Of a stretch of DNA of 64,000 nt, positions 16,869 to 25,045 are shown piece by piece. Below the pieces are notes generated by a model. The model searched no databases and was not told the DNA's origin. It saw only the letters and a program-made list of their open reading frames with translations. A program made the translations under genes and the position numbers. Numbering within the stretch: the first letter of the stretch is position 1; each line of letters opens with the position of its first letter. Origin of the DNA: RGIG4079 sp045596365 (GTDB lineage Bacteria; Bacteroidota; Bacteroidia; Bacteroidales; Muribaculaceae). Location: positions 17,333 to 81,332 of the forward strand of contig JAZOCE010000007.1 in assembly GCA_045596365.1 (NCBI GenBank), given 5' to 3'.

Positions 16869-17744
16869 TTAGATGCGTTCGAGTATAGTTGCAACTAAAT
16901 CCTGCATAGCGGTTTTGTAGTTTGGCGTCGCATCGTGGTTCATGCGATTGGCAATAATTGAGCACACTGTCATCGCTTTATGTCCAAGCATTTTTGCGAG
17001 ACCTTGTAGCGGAGCACTTTCCATTTCGTAATTTGTAACTTTTCTCTCTTTGTGGCTGAAAGACTCTATAAGTTTGTTTAATTCAGGATTTGCTAATGAT
17101 AAACGCAATTCACGCCCTTGTGGTCCATAAAAGCCAATAGCAGATATTGTATTTCCCTTAATCATGTCATCCTTCCCAATTCGGGATACTAATTCAGTGT
17201 CAGCATCAACCACATAAGGCTTTGCCCAAAGAGGATTCCATTTAACATGCTCACAAAAAGCGTGTTCAAAATCAAGATCGGCTATTTCATTACGACCCGC
17301 ATAAAAATTAAGTACGCCATCAAATCCTATGGCTTTTTCTGCTATGACAGGTGTGCCTACTTTTAATTCCGGTTGAAGAGCTCCTGATGTGCCAATACGT
17401 ACCATAGTTAGGGTGCGATGTGTTTCTCGAATTGCTCTTGTATTGAAATCAATATTGGCAAGAGCATCAAGTTCATTAATTACAATATCAATATTGTCTG
17501 GCCCAATACCATGACTTAAACACATAATAGGTTTCCCTTTGTATGTTCCACCGATGGTATGGAATTCTCTTGCAGAGACATCAAACGTTTTTGTGTCAAA
17601 AAATGAAGCAACCATGTCAACACGTCCGGGATCCCCCACAAGGATTATTCGGTCAGTTAATTGCTCCGGAAGTAAATGCAGATGAAAAATTGTCCCATCG
17701 GGATTTATTATCATTTCTGAGGGTGCAATAAATTTTGTTGCCAT
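16869..17744 (-). CDS. Uridine phosphorylase-like nucleoside phosphorylase
   Basis: The 291-residue enzyme is of the NP-I phosphorylase family, which splits nucleosides with phosphate for salvage. The phosphate-binding GDPGRVD is at about residues 37-43, the second phosphate/ribose contact VRIGTSGALQ near 118, and the ribose-binding YEMESAPLQG near 248. The loop SHGIGPDNIDIV also fits. A uridine phosphorylase is most likely because of the GIGPDNIDIV form and overall length, but purine-specific members cannot be excluded. Its 3' end faces lptG at 3 bp; upstream is dprA in the same direction after 39 bp. Confidence 0.82.
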   Translation of the reverse strand: MATKFIAPSEMIINPDGTIFHLHLLPEQLTDRIILVGDPGRVDMVASFFDTKTFDVSAREFHTIGGTYKGKPIMCLSHGIGPDNIDIVINELDALANIDFNTRAIRETHRTLTMVRIGTSGALQPELKVGTPVIAEKAIGFDGVLNFYAGRNEIADLDFEHAFCEHVKWNPLWAKPYVVDADTELVSRIGKDDMIKGNTISAIGFYGPQGRELRLSLANPELNKLIESFSHKERKVTNYEMESAPLQGLAKMLGHKAMTVCSIIANRMNHDATPNYKTAMQDLVATILERI

Positions 17745-17783
17745 AGTTTTATTTTTTATATAACGTTTTTTGTTTTGTTTTGT

Positions 17784-18884
17784 TTAAGCAAGTCGATATC
17801 TGCCACCCGGATATGTGAGTATTAAACCCTTGAATTCCATTTCAATAAGCAATGCCATTAATTTAGCAATCGGATAATTCAATGCTATACACAATTGATT
17901 TATCTGAGCATCATCATGTATTGACAAATAATTAATAACTGATTGCTCATCTTCAGAAATGTCTATTGCAAGACTTTGTTGTTCCCCTTCTTGAGGTTTT
18001 GTGGTCCATCGCATTGCTTTTATTAAATCATCAGCATTCTCAATAAGTGCTGCAACGTTTGATGCAATTAATCGATTACAACCTGAGCTATATCTATCAG
18101 ACGAGCGACCTGGTAATGCAAAAACGTCGCGATTGTAGCTAGATGCTATGCTGGCAGTAATTAATGCCCCACCTTTTTCAGCCGATTCGGCAACAACAAG
18201 GCAATCGCATAAAGCGGCTACAATGCGATTGCGAGCGACGAAATTTCCTTTGTGTATTGTGTCAATTGAACGATAGTCGGTTACAAGCATTCCATTATTT
18301 CGTGCAATTTCTGCGGCTATGTTTCGATGAGCAGCCGGATATATCGTATTTAATCCATGTGCAAGGATAGCGATTGTTGGAATGTTGTTGCGAAGAGAGG
18401 CATTATGGGCTACAACATCAATTCCATAAGCCAATCCGCTTACAATAACAATATTATCTATCGATTTAGCTAAATCTTCAACAAGTCGTGTCGTGAAATC
18501 AATGCCGTAGGGGGTTGCATGTCGAGTCCCAACAATACTAATGATGTGAGCTGAATTTAAATCACATTTTCCTATTGTATATAACATTAGTGGAGCATCA
18601 TCACACTCGGTTAATCTATATGGAAATTCTTTATCAGTATAATATATGGGCTTAACTTTGTTGTTTTCAATAAATTCAACCTCTTTATTTGCTTTTTCGA
18701 GAATTTCGTTGCGATAGGATTGTGTTAATATTTTATTTTTGAAACCCATCAATGATACTAATTGCTGTTCTGTCGCATTGAAGAATGCAGTCTCATCGCC
18801 AATTCGAGACAAAATCTCATTGGCAAGAGTTCTATTCATTCCTTTAAGTGAGGCAAATGCTATTTGATGGGTTAATTGTGGCAT
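17784..18884 (-). CDS. dprA: DNA-processing protein DprA
   Basis: The 366-residue protein loads RecA on incoming single-stranded DNA during transformation, and is widely conserved also in bacteria not known to be competent. An N-terminal helix-hairpin-helix-like region (about 1-65) is followed by the Rossmann DprA core: SIVGTRHATPYG near 117, VSGLAYGIDVVAH, GLNTIYPAAHR, and the Lys/Gly-rich EKGGALITA with LPGRSSDRYSSGCN. The C-terminal 60 residues (VINYLSIHDDAQINQLC) are a winged-helix domain. The ATG lies 2 bp after the stop of the thioesterase gene, so the two are co-transcribed. Confidence 0.93.
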   Translation of the reverse strand: MPQLTHQIAFASLKGMNRTLANEILSRIGDETAFFNATEQQLVSLMGFKNKILTQSYRNEILEKANKEVEFIENNKVKPIYYTDKEFPYRLTECDDAPLMLYTIGKCDLNSAHIISIVGTRHATPYGIDFTTRLVEDLAKSIDNIVIVSGLAYGIDVVAHNASLRNNIPTIAILAHGLNTIYPAAHRNIAAEIARNNGMLVTDYRSIDTIHKGNFVARNRIVAALCDCLVVAESAEKGGALITASIASSYNRDVFALPGRSSDRYSSGCNRLIASNVAALIENADDLIKAMRWTTKPQEGEQQSLAIDISEDEQSVINYLSIHDDAQINQLCIALNYPIAKLMALLIEMEFKGLILTYPGGRYRLA

Positions 18885-18886
18885 TA

Positions 18887-19297
18887 TTATTTTAAGTAAT
18901 TTTTGAATGTATTTTCTAATATCGTTCCGCGAGAGAGACGTCCATTTTCAATGCACACGCACGAAATGACAGCTTTTACTACAGGGGCACCTTCTTGGGT
19001 ATAAATGTCCTGATGAAAAATAAATTTGGCTCCTTCACGAGATATCCAAAGTTTGCTTATCATTGAATCTCCAAGACCAAGTGGCTTTATATATTCAATC
19101 TCAACTTTTCTTAAAACAGGATCTATCCCTTGATTATGCATTTCTTTAAATGATAATCCTGCCCATTGGCAGAATTCGTGGCGGGTATGTTCTAAATAAT
19201 GTAAGTATATTGCATTATTGACTATGCCTTCAGAATCCACTTCGTAGTCTCGTACTTTTATCGGTAATTCAAAAATATATTTATCGTCATTTATCAT
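18887..19297 (-). CDS. 4-hydroxybenzoyl-CoA-type thioesterase
   Basis: The 136-residue protein has the hotdog fold. The signature VRDYEVDSEGIVNNAIYLHYLEHTR holds the catalytic Asp-like position and the helix of 4HBT/YbgC enzymes, and the later strands (VEIEYIKPLGLGDSM, KFIFHQDIY, PVVKAVISCVCI) complete the fold. It hydrolyses an acyl-CoA or acyl-ACP; the chain is unknown. It is the first gene of a two-gene unit with dprA. The association is common in Bacteroidetes, but I know of no functional link. Confidence 0.85.
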   Translation of the reverse strand: MINDDKYIFELPIKVRDYEVDSEGIVNNAIYLHYLEHTRHEFCQWAGLSFKEMHNQGIDPVLRKVEIEYIKPLGLGDSMISKLWISREGAKFIFHQDIYTQEGAPVVKAVISCVCIENGRLSRGTILENTFKNYLK

Positions 19298-19317
19298 AAT
19301 TATGAGTTATTACAATG

Positions 19318-19348
19318 TAAAATTAAAATTTTTAAGTGAACGTTCAAA
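19318..19348 (-). promoter_or_regulatory. Candidate promoter of the thioesterase-dprA unit
   Basis: On the minus strand TTTG (19345-19348), a 19-nt spacer and TAATTTTA (19318-19325), one mismatch from consensus. Confidence 0.5.
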
Positions 19349-19368
19349 GTAGTTATGATATAAAAATG

Positions 19369-19376
19369 TAATTTTG
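19369..19376 (+). promoter_or_regulatory. Candidate -7 box for the Ntn-hydrolase gene
   Basis: A perfect TAATTTTG stands 27 nt before the GTG start at 19404. No good -33 TTTG is seen. Confidence 0.45.
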
Positions 19377-19403
19377 TAGTCAAATAATCCAATAAATATA
19401 ACA

Positions 19404-20504
19404 GTGAATAAAAGAATAATATCGTTGTCATTGTTCTTGGCGGTAGTGTCGGGAGTGGCATTCGCTTGTACATCAGCAATAATTAGTGGAAGTGCATCGA
19501 AAAGTGGACGCCCTTTATTGTGGAAACATCGGGATACTGGTGTAGAGGATAATTTTGTTGCAAAAATTGAAGCAAAGAGTGTTGATGAGTTTGATTACGT
19601 TGCATTATTTAATGCAGAGGACTCGGTATATCGTGATGCATGGTTAGGAATGAATGAAGCCGGATTTGCAATAATGAATACAGCTTCATATAATCTTGCT
19701 CCAGATACAACAAACTATAAAGATAGAGAGGGGATCGTAATGGCATTGGCTTTAAGCAAATGTCGTACATTAGCTGATTTTGAAAATATGCTTGATACAT
19801 TGCCAAAACCTATGGGTGTTCAAGCTAATTTTGGATTAATTGATGCGACAGGTGATGGCGCATACTATGAAACGGATGATTATACTTATGTGAAATATTC
19901 ATTGAAAGATGATGAAGATGGAGTTTTGATTCGTACTAATTATTCTCATAATCGAAATGTTGATGGTGGTTATGGGTATATTAGAGAGGAGAATGCAAGA
20001 CAATTAATAGCTCCTTATATATTAGCTGATTCAATATCAGCATCTACTTTTACGGAGGGATTGTCATGTTCGTTTTATCATTCATTGATAGGACGAGATT
20101 TTTCAAAAGGAGAAGATCGATGGGTTGTGGATCAAGATTTTATCCCTCGTCGCTCTTCTACAGCTTCGGTTGTTGTAGAAGGTGTGCAACCTGGTGAAGA
20201 TACGTCATTGTATATAATGTGGACAAAAATAGGTTATCCTCCATGCTCTCGAGTTCTCCCTGTGATGGTCGATGATGTTCCTCGTGAATTGCAGCCCGAT
20301 CCATTAACATGGCGCAGCCCATTGTGTGATTTCGTTGTAGAACAAAAACATAAAGTTTTTTCAATAAAGCGAGGCAGTGGTAATAACTATATTGATATGG
20401 ATTTGTTGAAAAAAATAATGCAACAAGAATCTATAATCAGTCAAGAAAATTATAAAAAAGGATATCTCAAACGCGAAGATAAAGCAAAATCATTAAAGAA
20501 ATGA
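19404..20504 (+). CDS. Secreted C45-like Ntn-hydrolase (acyltransferase/amidohydrolase)
   Basis: The 366-residue protein begins at a GTG. A signal peptide covers residues 1-21 (ending GVAFA), and cleavage exposes Cys22 in CTSAIISGSASKSGRPLLWKHRD. This is the pattern of N-terminal nucleophile hydrolases of the C45/choloylglycine-like group, where the N-terminal Cys attacks an amide. NEAGFAIMNTASYNL and the ANFGLIDATGDGAYYE strand support the fold. The substrate could be an acylated amino acid, a bile-salt-like conjugate or a peptide; sequence alone does not say. It overlaps the next gene by 4 bp (ATGA), so the two are translationally coupled. Confidence 0.75.
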   Translation: MNKRIISLSLFLAVVSGVAFACTSAIISGSASKSGRPLLWKHRDTGVEDNFVAKIEAKSVDEFDYVALFNAEDSVYRDAWLGMNEAGFAIMNTASYNLAPDTTNYKDREGIVMALALSKCRTLADFENMLDTLPKPMGVQANFGLIDATGDGAYYETDDYTYVKYSLKDDEDGVLIRTNYSHNRNVDGGYGYIREENARQLIAPYILADSISASTFTEGLSCSFYHSLIGRDFSKGEDRWVVDQDFIPRRSSTASVVVEGVQPGEDTSLYIMWTKIGYPPCSRVLPVMVDDVPRELQPDPLTWRSPLCDFVVEQKHKVFSIKRGSGNNYIDMDLLKKIMQQESIISQENYKKGYLKREDKAKSLKK

Positions 20505-20872
20505 GTGCAGCAATTTTGACAATAATATTATTAATAGTGTCAAATGTTTTTATGACATTTGCGTGGTATGGTCATCTTAAACTTCAAGCTACCGGCGTGT
20601 CTTCAAATTGGCCGTTATTTGTTGTAATATTGTTTTCTTGGGCAATAGCTTTTTTTGAGTATTGTTGCCAAGTCCCAGCTAATCGTATTGGGTTTGATGG
20701 AAATGGTGGCCCATTTTCTCTAATACAGTTGAAAGTTATGCAAGAGGTAATTACGCTTGTTGTATTTGTGATATTTAGTTTGCTCGCATTTGAGGGTACA
20801 GAGATAAAATGGAATCATATTCTCGCATTTGTGTTTCTTGTAGCGGCTGTTTATCTGGTTTTTATGAAATAA
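20501..20872 (+). CDS. DUF486 / DMT-family small membrane protein
   Basis: The 123-residue protein has four predicted transmembrane segments (about 5-25, 36-55, 77-97 and 103-121). TFAWYGHLK near residue 20 and EYCCQVPANRIGF near 53 are hallmarks of the DUF486 group, which resembles half of a drug/metabolite transporter and probably dimerises. Substrate unknown. Its ATG overlaps the stop of the hydrolase by 4 bp. Coupling to a secreted amidohydrolase could mean export or import of a product, but this is speculation. Confidence 0.8.
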   Translation: MSAAILTIILLIVSNVFMTFAWYGHLKLQATGVSSNWPLFVVILFSWAIAFFEYCCQVPANRIGFDGNGGPFSLIQLKVMQEVITLVVFVIFSLLAFEGTEIKWNHILAFVFLVAAVYLVFMK

Positions 20873-20959
20873 AAACAAATAATTGAAATTTTAGGCGGAC
20901 TTTTTTCAGCGTGACTTGTTATAATGGTGTAATGTATAACCAAATAAAATCAAGTAACT

Positions 20960-21154
20960 ATGAGTAGAAGTTTAAATTTAATTTTGATGTTTGCCGGTGG
21001 AGTTGTTGCCGGAGCTGGTGTCGCACTATTGTTTGCTCCTCAAAAAGGTGAGGATTTGCGCGCTCAGATTAAAGAAATGCTTAAGAAAAAAGGCTTGTGT
21101 AATTGTGATTCACGAGTAGAGGAGATTGTCGATGAATTGAATAAAAAGAGCTAA
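20960..21154 (+). CDS. YtxH-domain small membrane protein
   Basis: The 64-residue protein has one N-terminal membrane segment rich in Gly/Ala (FAGGVVAGAGVALLFAP) followed by QKGEDLRAQIKEML. That is the YtxH pattern: a membrane helix ending in LLFAPxxG, then an amphipathic helix. YtxH proteins are linked to envelope stress in other phyla; the function here is unknown. A CNC near residue 47 is unusual. It is the first of three small envelope genes in the same direction. Confidence 0.8.
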   Translation: MSRSLNLILMFAGGVVAGAGVALLFAPQKGEDLRAQIKEMLKKKGLCNCDSRVEEIVDELNKKS

Positions 21155-21179
21155 TAATCAATTCAAAATTTAAACCTAT

Positions 21180-21222
21180 GGCACTAAATTGACTCAATTC
21201 AAAAGTTGATTTAGTGCCTTTA
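21180..21222 (+). terminator. Hairpin between YtxH and holin-like genes
   Basis: GGCACTAAAT (21180-21189) pairs with ATTTAGTGCC (21209-21218), followed by TTTAATTT. It may be a partial terminator or a processing site. Confidence 0.55.
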
Positions 21223-21235
21223 ATTTGTAATTATA

Positions 21236-21592
21236 ATGGCAAATAATACTTTCGGGATAATACTTAGATCTTTAAAAAAACTGATATCCCTCGAATTTGA
21301 ATTTATGAGATTGACATTGGCTGATAAATTAGTATCACTATTTTCGGTAATCGCATTGTCAATTATTACTTTACTCATTGGAATGTGCGCGATGATATTT
21401 ATATCGATAGGATTTGTGAAGATGTTGTCAACTATATTGTCGGATTATTGGGGATATATTATATTAGGTTTGTGCTATATATGCATATTGGTATTGTTAT
21501 TTTGTTTCAAAAGAATTTTAGTAATAAATCCTATTTCTCGCTTAATATCAAAGTTAATTTTAAACTCACCAAAAAGAATCAGACATGAATAA
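21236..21592 (+). CDS. Phage-holin-family (holin-X-like) membrane protein
   Basis: The 118-residue protein starts with an amphipathic helix (SLKKLISLEFEFMRLTLADKL), then has two hydrophobic segments (about 36-63 and 70-93). This layout is the one usually annotated as the holin-X-like PF07332 family, which is chromosomal and not a real phage lysis gene in most hosts. It lies between a YtxH gene and a small soluble protein, a set that recurs in Bacteroidetes. It overlaps the next gene by 8 bp. Confidence 0.65.
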   Translation: MANNTFGIILRSLKKLISLEFEFMRLTLADKLVSLFSVIALSIITLLIGMCAMIFISIGFVKMLSTILSDYWGYIILGLCYICILVLLFCFKRILVINPISRLISKLILNSPKRIRHE

Positions 21593-21839
21593 TAACAAAG
21601 ATAAAAAGTGGAAAGGTTATACACTTGATGAACTAAGATATCTAATAGTTGTAAATCGTATTTCATTTGACGTTGAGCGACAACGAATGAACGAAATTGG
21701 GCGAATTGCAATAACAAATCCATTTAGTCTTATGGGATGGAATTCAATATTTGGATATTTAAAGAAAATAATGTCGGTATTAGCCTATTTTGATGCTGTT
21801 GTAAAAATCGTTAAGCGATTACGTGAAATTTTTAAGTGA
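21585..21839 (+). CDS. Small conserved protein, third gene of the envelope trio
   Basis: I do not recognise a named family. The 84-residue protein is basic, has a soluble N-terminal half (WKGYTLDELRYLIVVNRISFDVERQRM) and a moderately hydrophobic segment (about 45-70). The first part reads like an amphipathic helix that could lie on a membrane. Its start overlaps the holin-like gene by 8 bp, so translation is coupled and a joint role with its two neighbours is likely. Confidence 0.65.
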   Translation: MNNNKDKKWKGYTLDELRYLIVVNRISFDVERQRMNEIGRIAITNPFSLMGWNSIFGYLKKIMSVLAYFDAVVKIVKRLREIFK

Positions 21840-21874
21840 GTTGAAATATAGATGAAAATATTGATTGGTATGGT

Positions 21875-21906
21875 GTTGATTATTTAGTGAATAATTAATA
21901 TCTTTG
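21875..21906 (+). promoter_or_regulatory. Promoter of the small lipoprotein gene
   Basis: GTTG (21875-21878), a 20-nt spacer and TATCTTTG (21899-21906), about 28 nt before the ATG. Confidence 0.55.
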
Positions 21907-21934
21907 TCTTATTATGTAATTGAAATTTTGATAT

Positions 21935-22315
21935 ATGAAAAAATTATTCCGTTCTATTGCAATTGCTTTATTGATGACTGCTTGTGTACCATCTACTAAG
22001 CAAGATTATATGGCTGAGTTTAGTAAATTTATAGAAACTATTTCAGAAAAATCATCAGAATATAATACTGATGATTGGGATGATGCTGATGCCGAATTTG
22101 AAAAATTCATAGGAGAATGGTATGATAAATATGAGGCTGAAATGACTCTAAGCGATAAGATGCAAATTGTTGCATGGACTACTGCTTATAACTATCATAA
22201 GGGAGTAGATAAATCCGAAGATTTTATTAATGAATTGGGAAATGATCTAAATGAAGGATTGAATGATTTAGGAAAAACTATAGAGGAGATAGGGAAATCA
22301 ATGCAAGAAGATTAA
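21935..22315 (+). CDS. Small lipoprotein of unknown function
   Basis: The 126-residue protein has a lipoprotein signal (MKKLFRSIAIALLMTAC, lipobox LMTAC). The mature part is acidic and largely helical (DDWDDADAEFEKFIGEWYDKYEAEM), ending with two amphipathic helices (LNEGLNDLGKTIEEIGKSM). It resembles small Bacteroidales lipoproteins placed in uncharacterised DUF families; I give no function. It has its own promoter and lies 26 bp before prmA. Confidence 0.7.
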   Translation: MKKLFRSIAIALLMTACVPSTKQDYMAEFSKFIETISEKSSEYNTDDWDDADAEFEKFIGEWYDKYEAEMTLSDKMQIVAWTTAYNYHKGVDKSEDFINELGNDLNEGLNDLGKTIEEIGKSMQED

Positions 22316-22341
22316 GATTTTATATAAATGCGAGCATAAGA

Positions 22342-23190
22342 ATGAATGATTATATTGAAGCGCGTTTTCAGGTAGAGCCATGCGATGAAATTGCGACAGA
22401 TATTTTAGCCGCAATCTTATGTGAAAATGGGTATGAAAGTTTTGTCCCAGATGAAATAGGTTTGACAGCATATATAAAAAAAGAATTGTTTAATTCAGAT
22501 ATTTTGACTGAAGTTGTGTCATCGTTTCCCATGGGAAATAAAATTACGTTAAGCCATAAAGTTATAGAAGGACAGGATTGGAATAGTGAATGGGAAAAGA
22601 ATTATTTTCAGCCTATTATTATAGGCGATAGATGTGTTATCCATAGTTCATTTCACAATGATGTGCCGTCGGTTGAGTATGATATAGTAATAGATCCTAA
22701 AATGGCATTTGGTACGGGGCACCATGCTACAACCTCATTGATAATACGTCAGTTATTAGAGATGGATTTGAAAGATAAGGCTGTGATGGATATGGGAACA
22801 GGGACCGGAATCTTAGCAATATTATGTGCTATGCGTGGAGCAAAGAATATATCTGCAATAGAAATTGACGAATTTGCTTATGTTAATGCTGTCGAAAATG
22901 TAAAATTGAATGGAGTGTCACAAATAAAAGTTTTGCATGGCGATGCCACATTATTAAGAGCAGAAAATAAGGTAGATGTTTTTATTGCTAACATCAATAG
23001 AAATATAATCACTAATGATATTAATGCATATGATGATAATTTAAAGCCTGGAGGCGCAATGTTGTTAAGCGGGTTTTATGAAGAAGATATTCCTGTGATT
23101 ATGGAGAAAGCTGATAGATTGGGACTTGGATATAAATCACATTCTGTACAGAATAGATGGTCTTGCTTAATATTGACTAAAAAAGAATAA
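22342..23190 (+). CDS. prmA: Ribosomal protein L11 methyltransferase
   Basis: The 282-residue enzyme trimethylates lysines and the N-terminus of ribosomal protein L11 with S-adenosylmethionine. The N-terminal L11-recognition domain includes QDWNSEWEKNYFQPI near residue 73. The methyltransferase domain has FGTGHHATTSL near 125, the SAM-binding DMGTGTGILAI near 150, IEIDEFA, and the NPPF-like motif as ANINRNI near 215. All are normal for PrmA. Confidence 0.93.
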   Translation: MNDYIEARFQVEPCDEIATDILAAILCENGYESFVPDEIGLTAYIKKELFNSDILTEVVSSFPMGNKITLSHKVIEGQDWNSEWEKNYFQPIIIGDRCVIHSSFHNDVPSVEYDIVIDPKMAFGTGHHATTSLIIRQLLEMDLKDKAVMDMGTGTGILAILCAMRGAKNISAIEIDEFAYVNAVENVKLNGVSQIKVLHGDATLLRAENKVDVFIANINRNIITNDINAYDDNLKPGGAMLLSGFYEEDIPVIMEKADRLGLGYKSHSVQNRWSCLILTKKE

Positions 23191-23201
23191 TAGATAAGAA
23201 A

Positions 23202-23285
23202 ATAATTATAATTTATCAGCCAATGGGTGGTGTTGTGTTTTGATTTAATGTGTAATCAATAATATATGTGATAAATTATAATTAT
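23202..23285. repeat. 17-bp perfect inverted repeat with 50-bp spacer
   Basis: The arm at 23202-23218 (ATAATTATAATTTATCA) is the exact reverse complement of 23269-23285. A smaller hairpin, TTGATT/AATCAA, lies inside. It sits between prmA and the leu promoter. No T-run follows, so it is not a standard terminator. Confidence 0.7.
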
Positions 23286-23311
23286 CATCTCAAAAAAAAT
23301 ATAGCCATTTA

Positions 23312-23343
23312 TTTGAATATATAAAATAAAGATACTATTTTTG
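23312..23343 (+). promoter_or_regulatory. Promoter of the leu operon
   Basis: TTTG (23312-23315), a 20-nt spacer and TATTTTTG (23336-23343), a full match to the Bacteroidetes consensus. The start near 23350 places the leader peptide about 20 nt downstream. Confidence 0.75.
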
Positions 23344-23370
23344 CATAGAAAAACGAAATTATTCTTTTAT

Positions 23371-23433
23371 ATGAATGATATGTTAAATCTGTTCTTAATA
23401 TTTATAATCTTAGTATTAGGATTAATTATGTGA
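23371..23433 (+). CDS. Branched-chain amino acid leader peptide
   Basis: A 20-codon ORF from ATG 23371 to TGA 23433. Eleven of its 20 residues are branched-chain: six Leu, four Ile and one Val, mostly in codons 9-19. It stands between a consensus promoter and a T-tailed hairpin upstream of leuA. This is the classical arrangement of an attenuation leader, where ribosome stalling at Leu/Ile codons prevents the terminator from forming. I did not find a clearly competing antiterminator stem by eye. Confidence 0.75.
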   Translation: MNDMLNLFLIFIILVLGLIM

Positions 23434-23470
23434 TATCAAGTGTTTTGAAACAGAAATAAATTGAATAACC

Positions 23471-23506
23471 TAACCTTTCTTCATGCCGTGCAGAAAGGTT
23501 ATTTTT
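23471..23506 (+). terminator. leu operon attenuator
   Basis: TAACCTTTCT (23471-23480) pairs with AGAAAGGTTA (23492-23501), with an 11-nt loop, followed by TTTTT (23502-23506). It lies 37 nt after the leader peptide stop and 28 nt before leuA. Confidence 0.8.
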
Positions 23507-23533
23507 GTTAAATGAATAAAATAACTTAATTAT

Positions 23534-25030
23534 ATGAGTGATAGATTATTTATATTTGATACGACATTACGAGATGGAGAACAAGTTCCTGGATGTCAAT
23601 TAAATACGGTTGAAAAAATAGAGGTCGCAAAAGCCTTGGAAGAATTAGGCGTTGATGTAATAGAGGCAGGATTTCCAGTATCAAGTCCTGGTGATTTTAA
23701 CTCTGTTGTTGAAATTTCAAAAGCTGTAACATGGCCAACTATTTGTGCACTTACACGTGCAGTTGAAAATGATATAAAAGTAGCAGCTGAAGCTTTGCAA
23801 TATGCTAAACACAAACGTATTCACACAGGTATCGGGACATCGGATTATCATATTAAGTACAAGTTTAATTCTACGCGTGAAGAAATTTTAGAGCGAGCAA
23901 TCGGATGTGTATCTTTTGCGAAGAAATTTGTAGAAGATGTTCAATTTTATGCAGAAGATGCAGGTCGTACTGATAATGAGTACCTCGCACGTGTGGTTGA
24001 AGCTGTAATTAAAGCTGGAGCAACTGTAATTAATATTCCGGATACGACAGGATATTGTCTTCCATCAGAATTTGGTGCAAAAATCAAATATTTGATGGAA
24101 AATGTAAACGGTATAGACAAGGTTACGATTGCAACTCATTGCCACAATGACTTAGGTATGGCTACTGCTAATACTATTTCTGGCGTTATTAATGGGGCTC
24201 GCCAAGCTGAAGTTACAATAAATGGCATTGGAGAACGTGCAGGGAATACATCTCTCGAAGAAGTTGCGATGATATGTCGTTCACATAAAGAATTGAATAT
24301 TGAGACAAATATCAATACTACAAAACTATATGGTATCTCTCGCATGGTTTCAAGCCTAATGAATATGCCTGTTCAACCTAATAAGGCAATTGTGGGACGA
24401 AATGCGTTTGCTCATTCGTCTGGTATCCACCAAGATGGTGTGTTGAAAAATCGTGAAAGCTATGAAATTATCGATCCTAAGGATGTTGGTGTTGATGAAA
24501 ATTCAATTGTATTGACAGCACGTAGTGGACGTGCAGCATTGAAACATCGTCTTCATGTGCTTGGTATTGATTTGGAAAAAGAAGCTCTTGATAAAGCATA
24601 TGAGGGATTTCTTCGTCTTGCAGATAAAAAGAAAGAAATTAATGACGATGATGTCTTGATGCTTGCAGGTAAACATAATGCTGCTACTCGACGCATTAAA
24701 CTTGATTTCTTGCAAGTAACAAGCGGAGTGGGTATTCATTCTGTAGCAAGTGTGGGACTTGATATTGCTGGTGAAAAATTTGAAGCATGTGCATCTGGAA
24801 ATGGACCTGTAGATGCGGCAATTTCGGCAATTAAGTTAATAATTCGACGCACAATGACTGTTAAAGAATTCTTGATCCAAGCAATAAATAAAGGAAGTAA
24901 CGATATAGGTAAAGTACATATGACTGTTGAGCATGATGGAAATTGCTATTATGGATTCTCAGCAAACACTGATATTGTTGCTGCAAGTGCTGAAGCGTTT
25001 ATTGATGCTATAAATAAATTTGTTCATTAA
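23534..25030 (+). CDS. leuA: 2-isopropylmalate synthase
   Basis: The 498-residue enzyme condenses acetyl-CoA with 2-oxoisovalerate, the first committed step to leucine. The catalytic TIM barrel begins FDTTLRDGEQVPG (metal-binding Asp and catalytic Arg). THCHNDLGMA supplies the metal-binding His pair, and NGIGERAGN follows. The C-terminal third (from about 370) is the LeuA regulatory domain that senses leucine. It is the first structural gene after the attenuator. Codon 1 (ATG at 23534) fits MSDRLFIFDTTLRDG. Confidence 0.93.
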   Translation: MSDRLFIFDTTLRDGEQVPGCQLNTVEKIEVAKALEELGVDVIEAGFPVSSPGDFNSVVEISKAVTWPTICALTRAVENDIKVAAEALQYAKHKRIHTGIGTSDYHIKYKFNSTREEILERAIGCVSFAKKFVEDVQFYAEDAGRTDNEYLARVVEAVIKAGATVINIPDTTGYCLPSEFGAKIKYLMENVNGIDKVTIATHCHNDLGMATANTISGVINGARQAEVTINGIGERAGNTSLEEVAMICRSHKELNIETNINTTKLYGISRMVSSLMNMPVQPNKAIVGRNAFAHSSGIHQDGVLKNRESYEIIDPKDVGVDENSIVLTARSGRAALKHRLHVLGIDLEKEALDKAYEGFLRLADKKKEINDDDVLMLAGKHNAATRRIKLDFLQVTSGVGIHSVASVGLDIAGEKFEACASGNGPVDAAISAIKLIIRRTMTVKEFLIQAINKGSNDIGKVHMTVEHDGNCYYGFSANTDIVAASAEAFIDAINKFVH

Positions 25031-25045
25031 ATAATTGTGTAAAAG

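Noticed and set aside
21236..21592. Prophage remnant because of a holin-like gene
   Set aside because: No other phage genes are near; this family is chromosomal and widespread.
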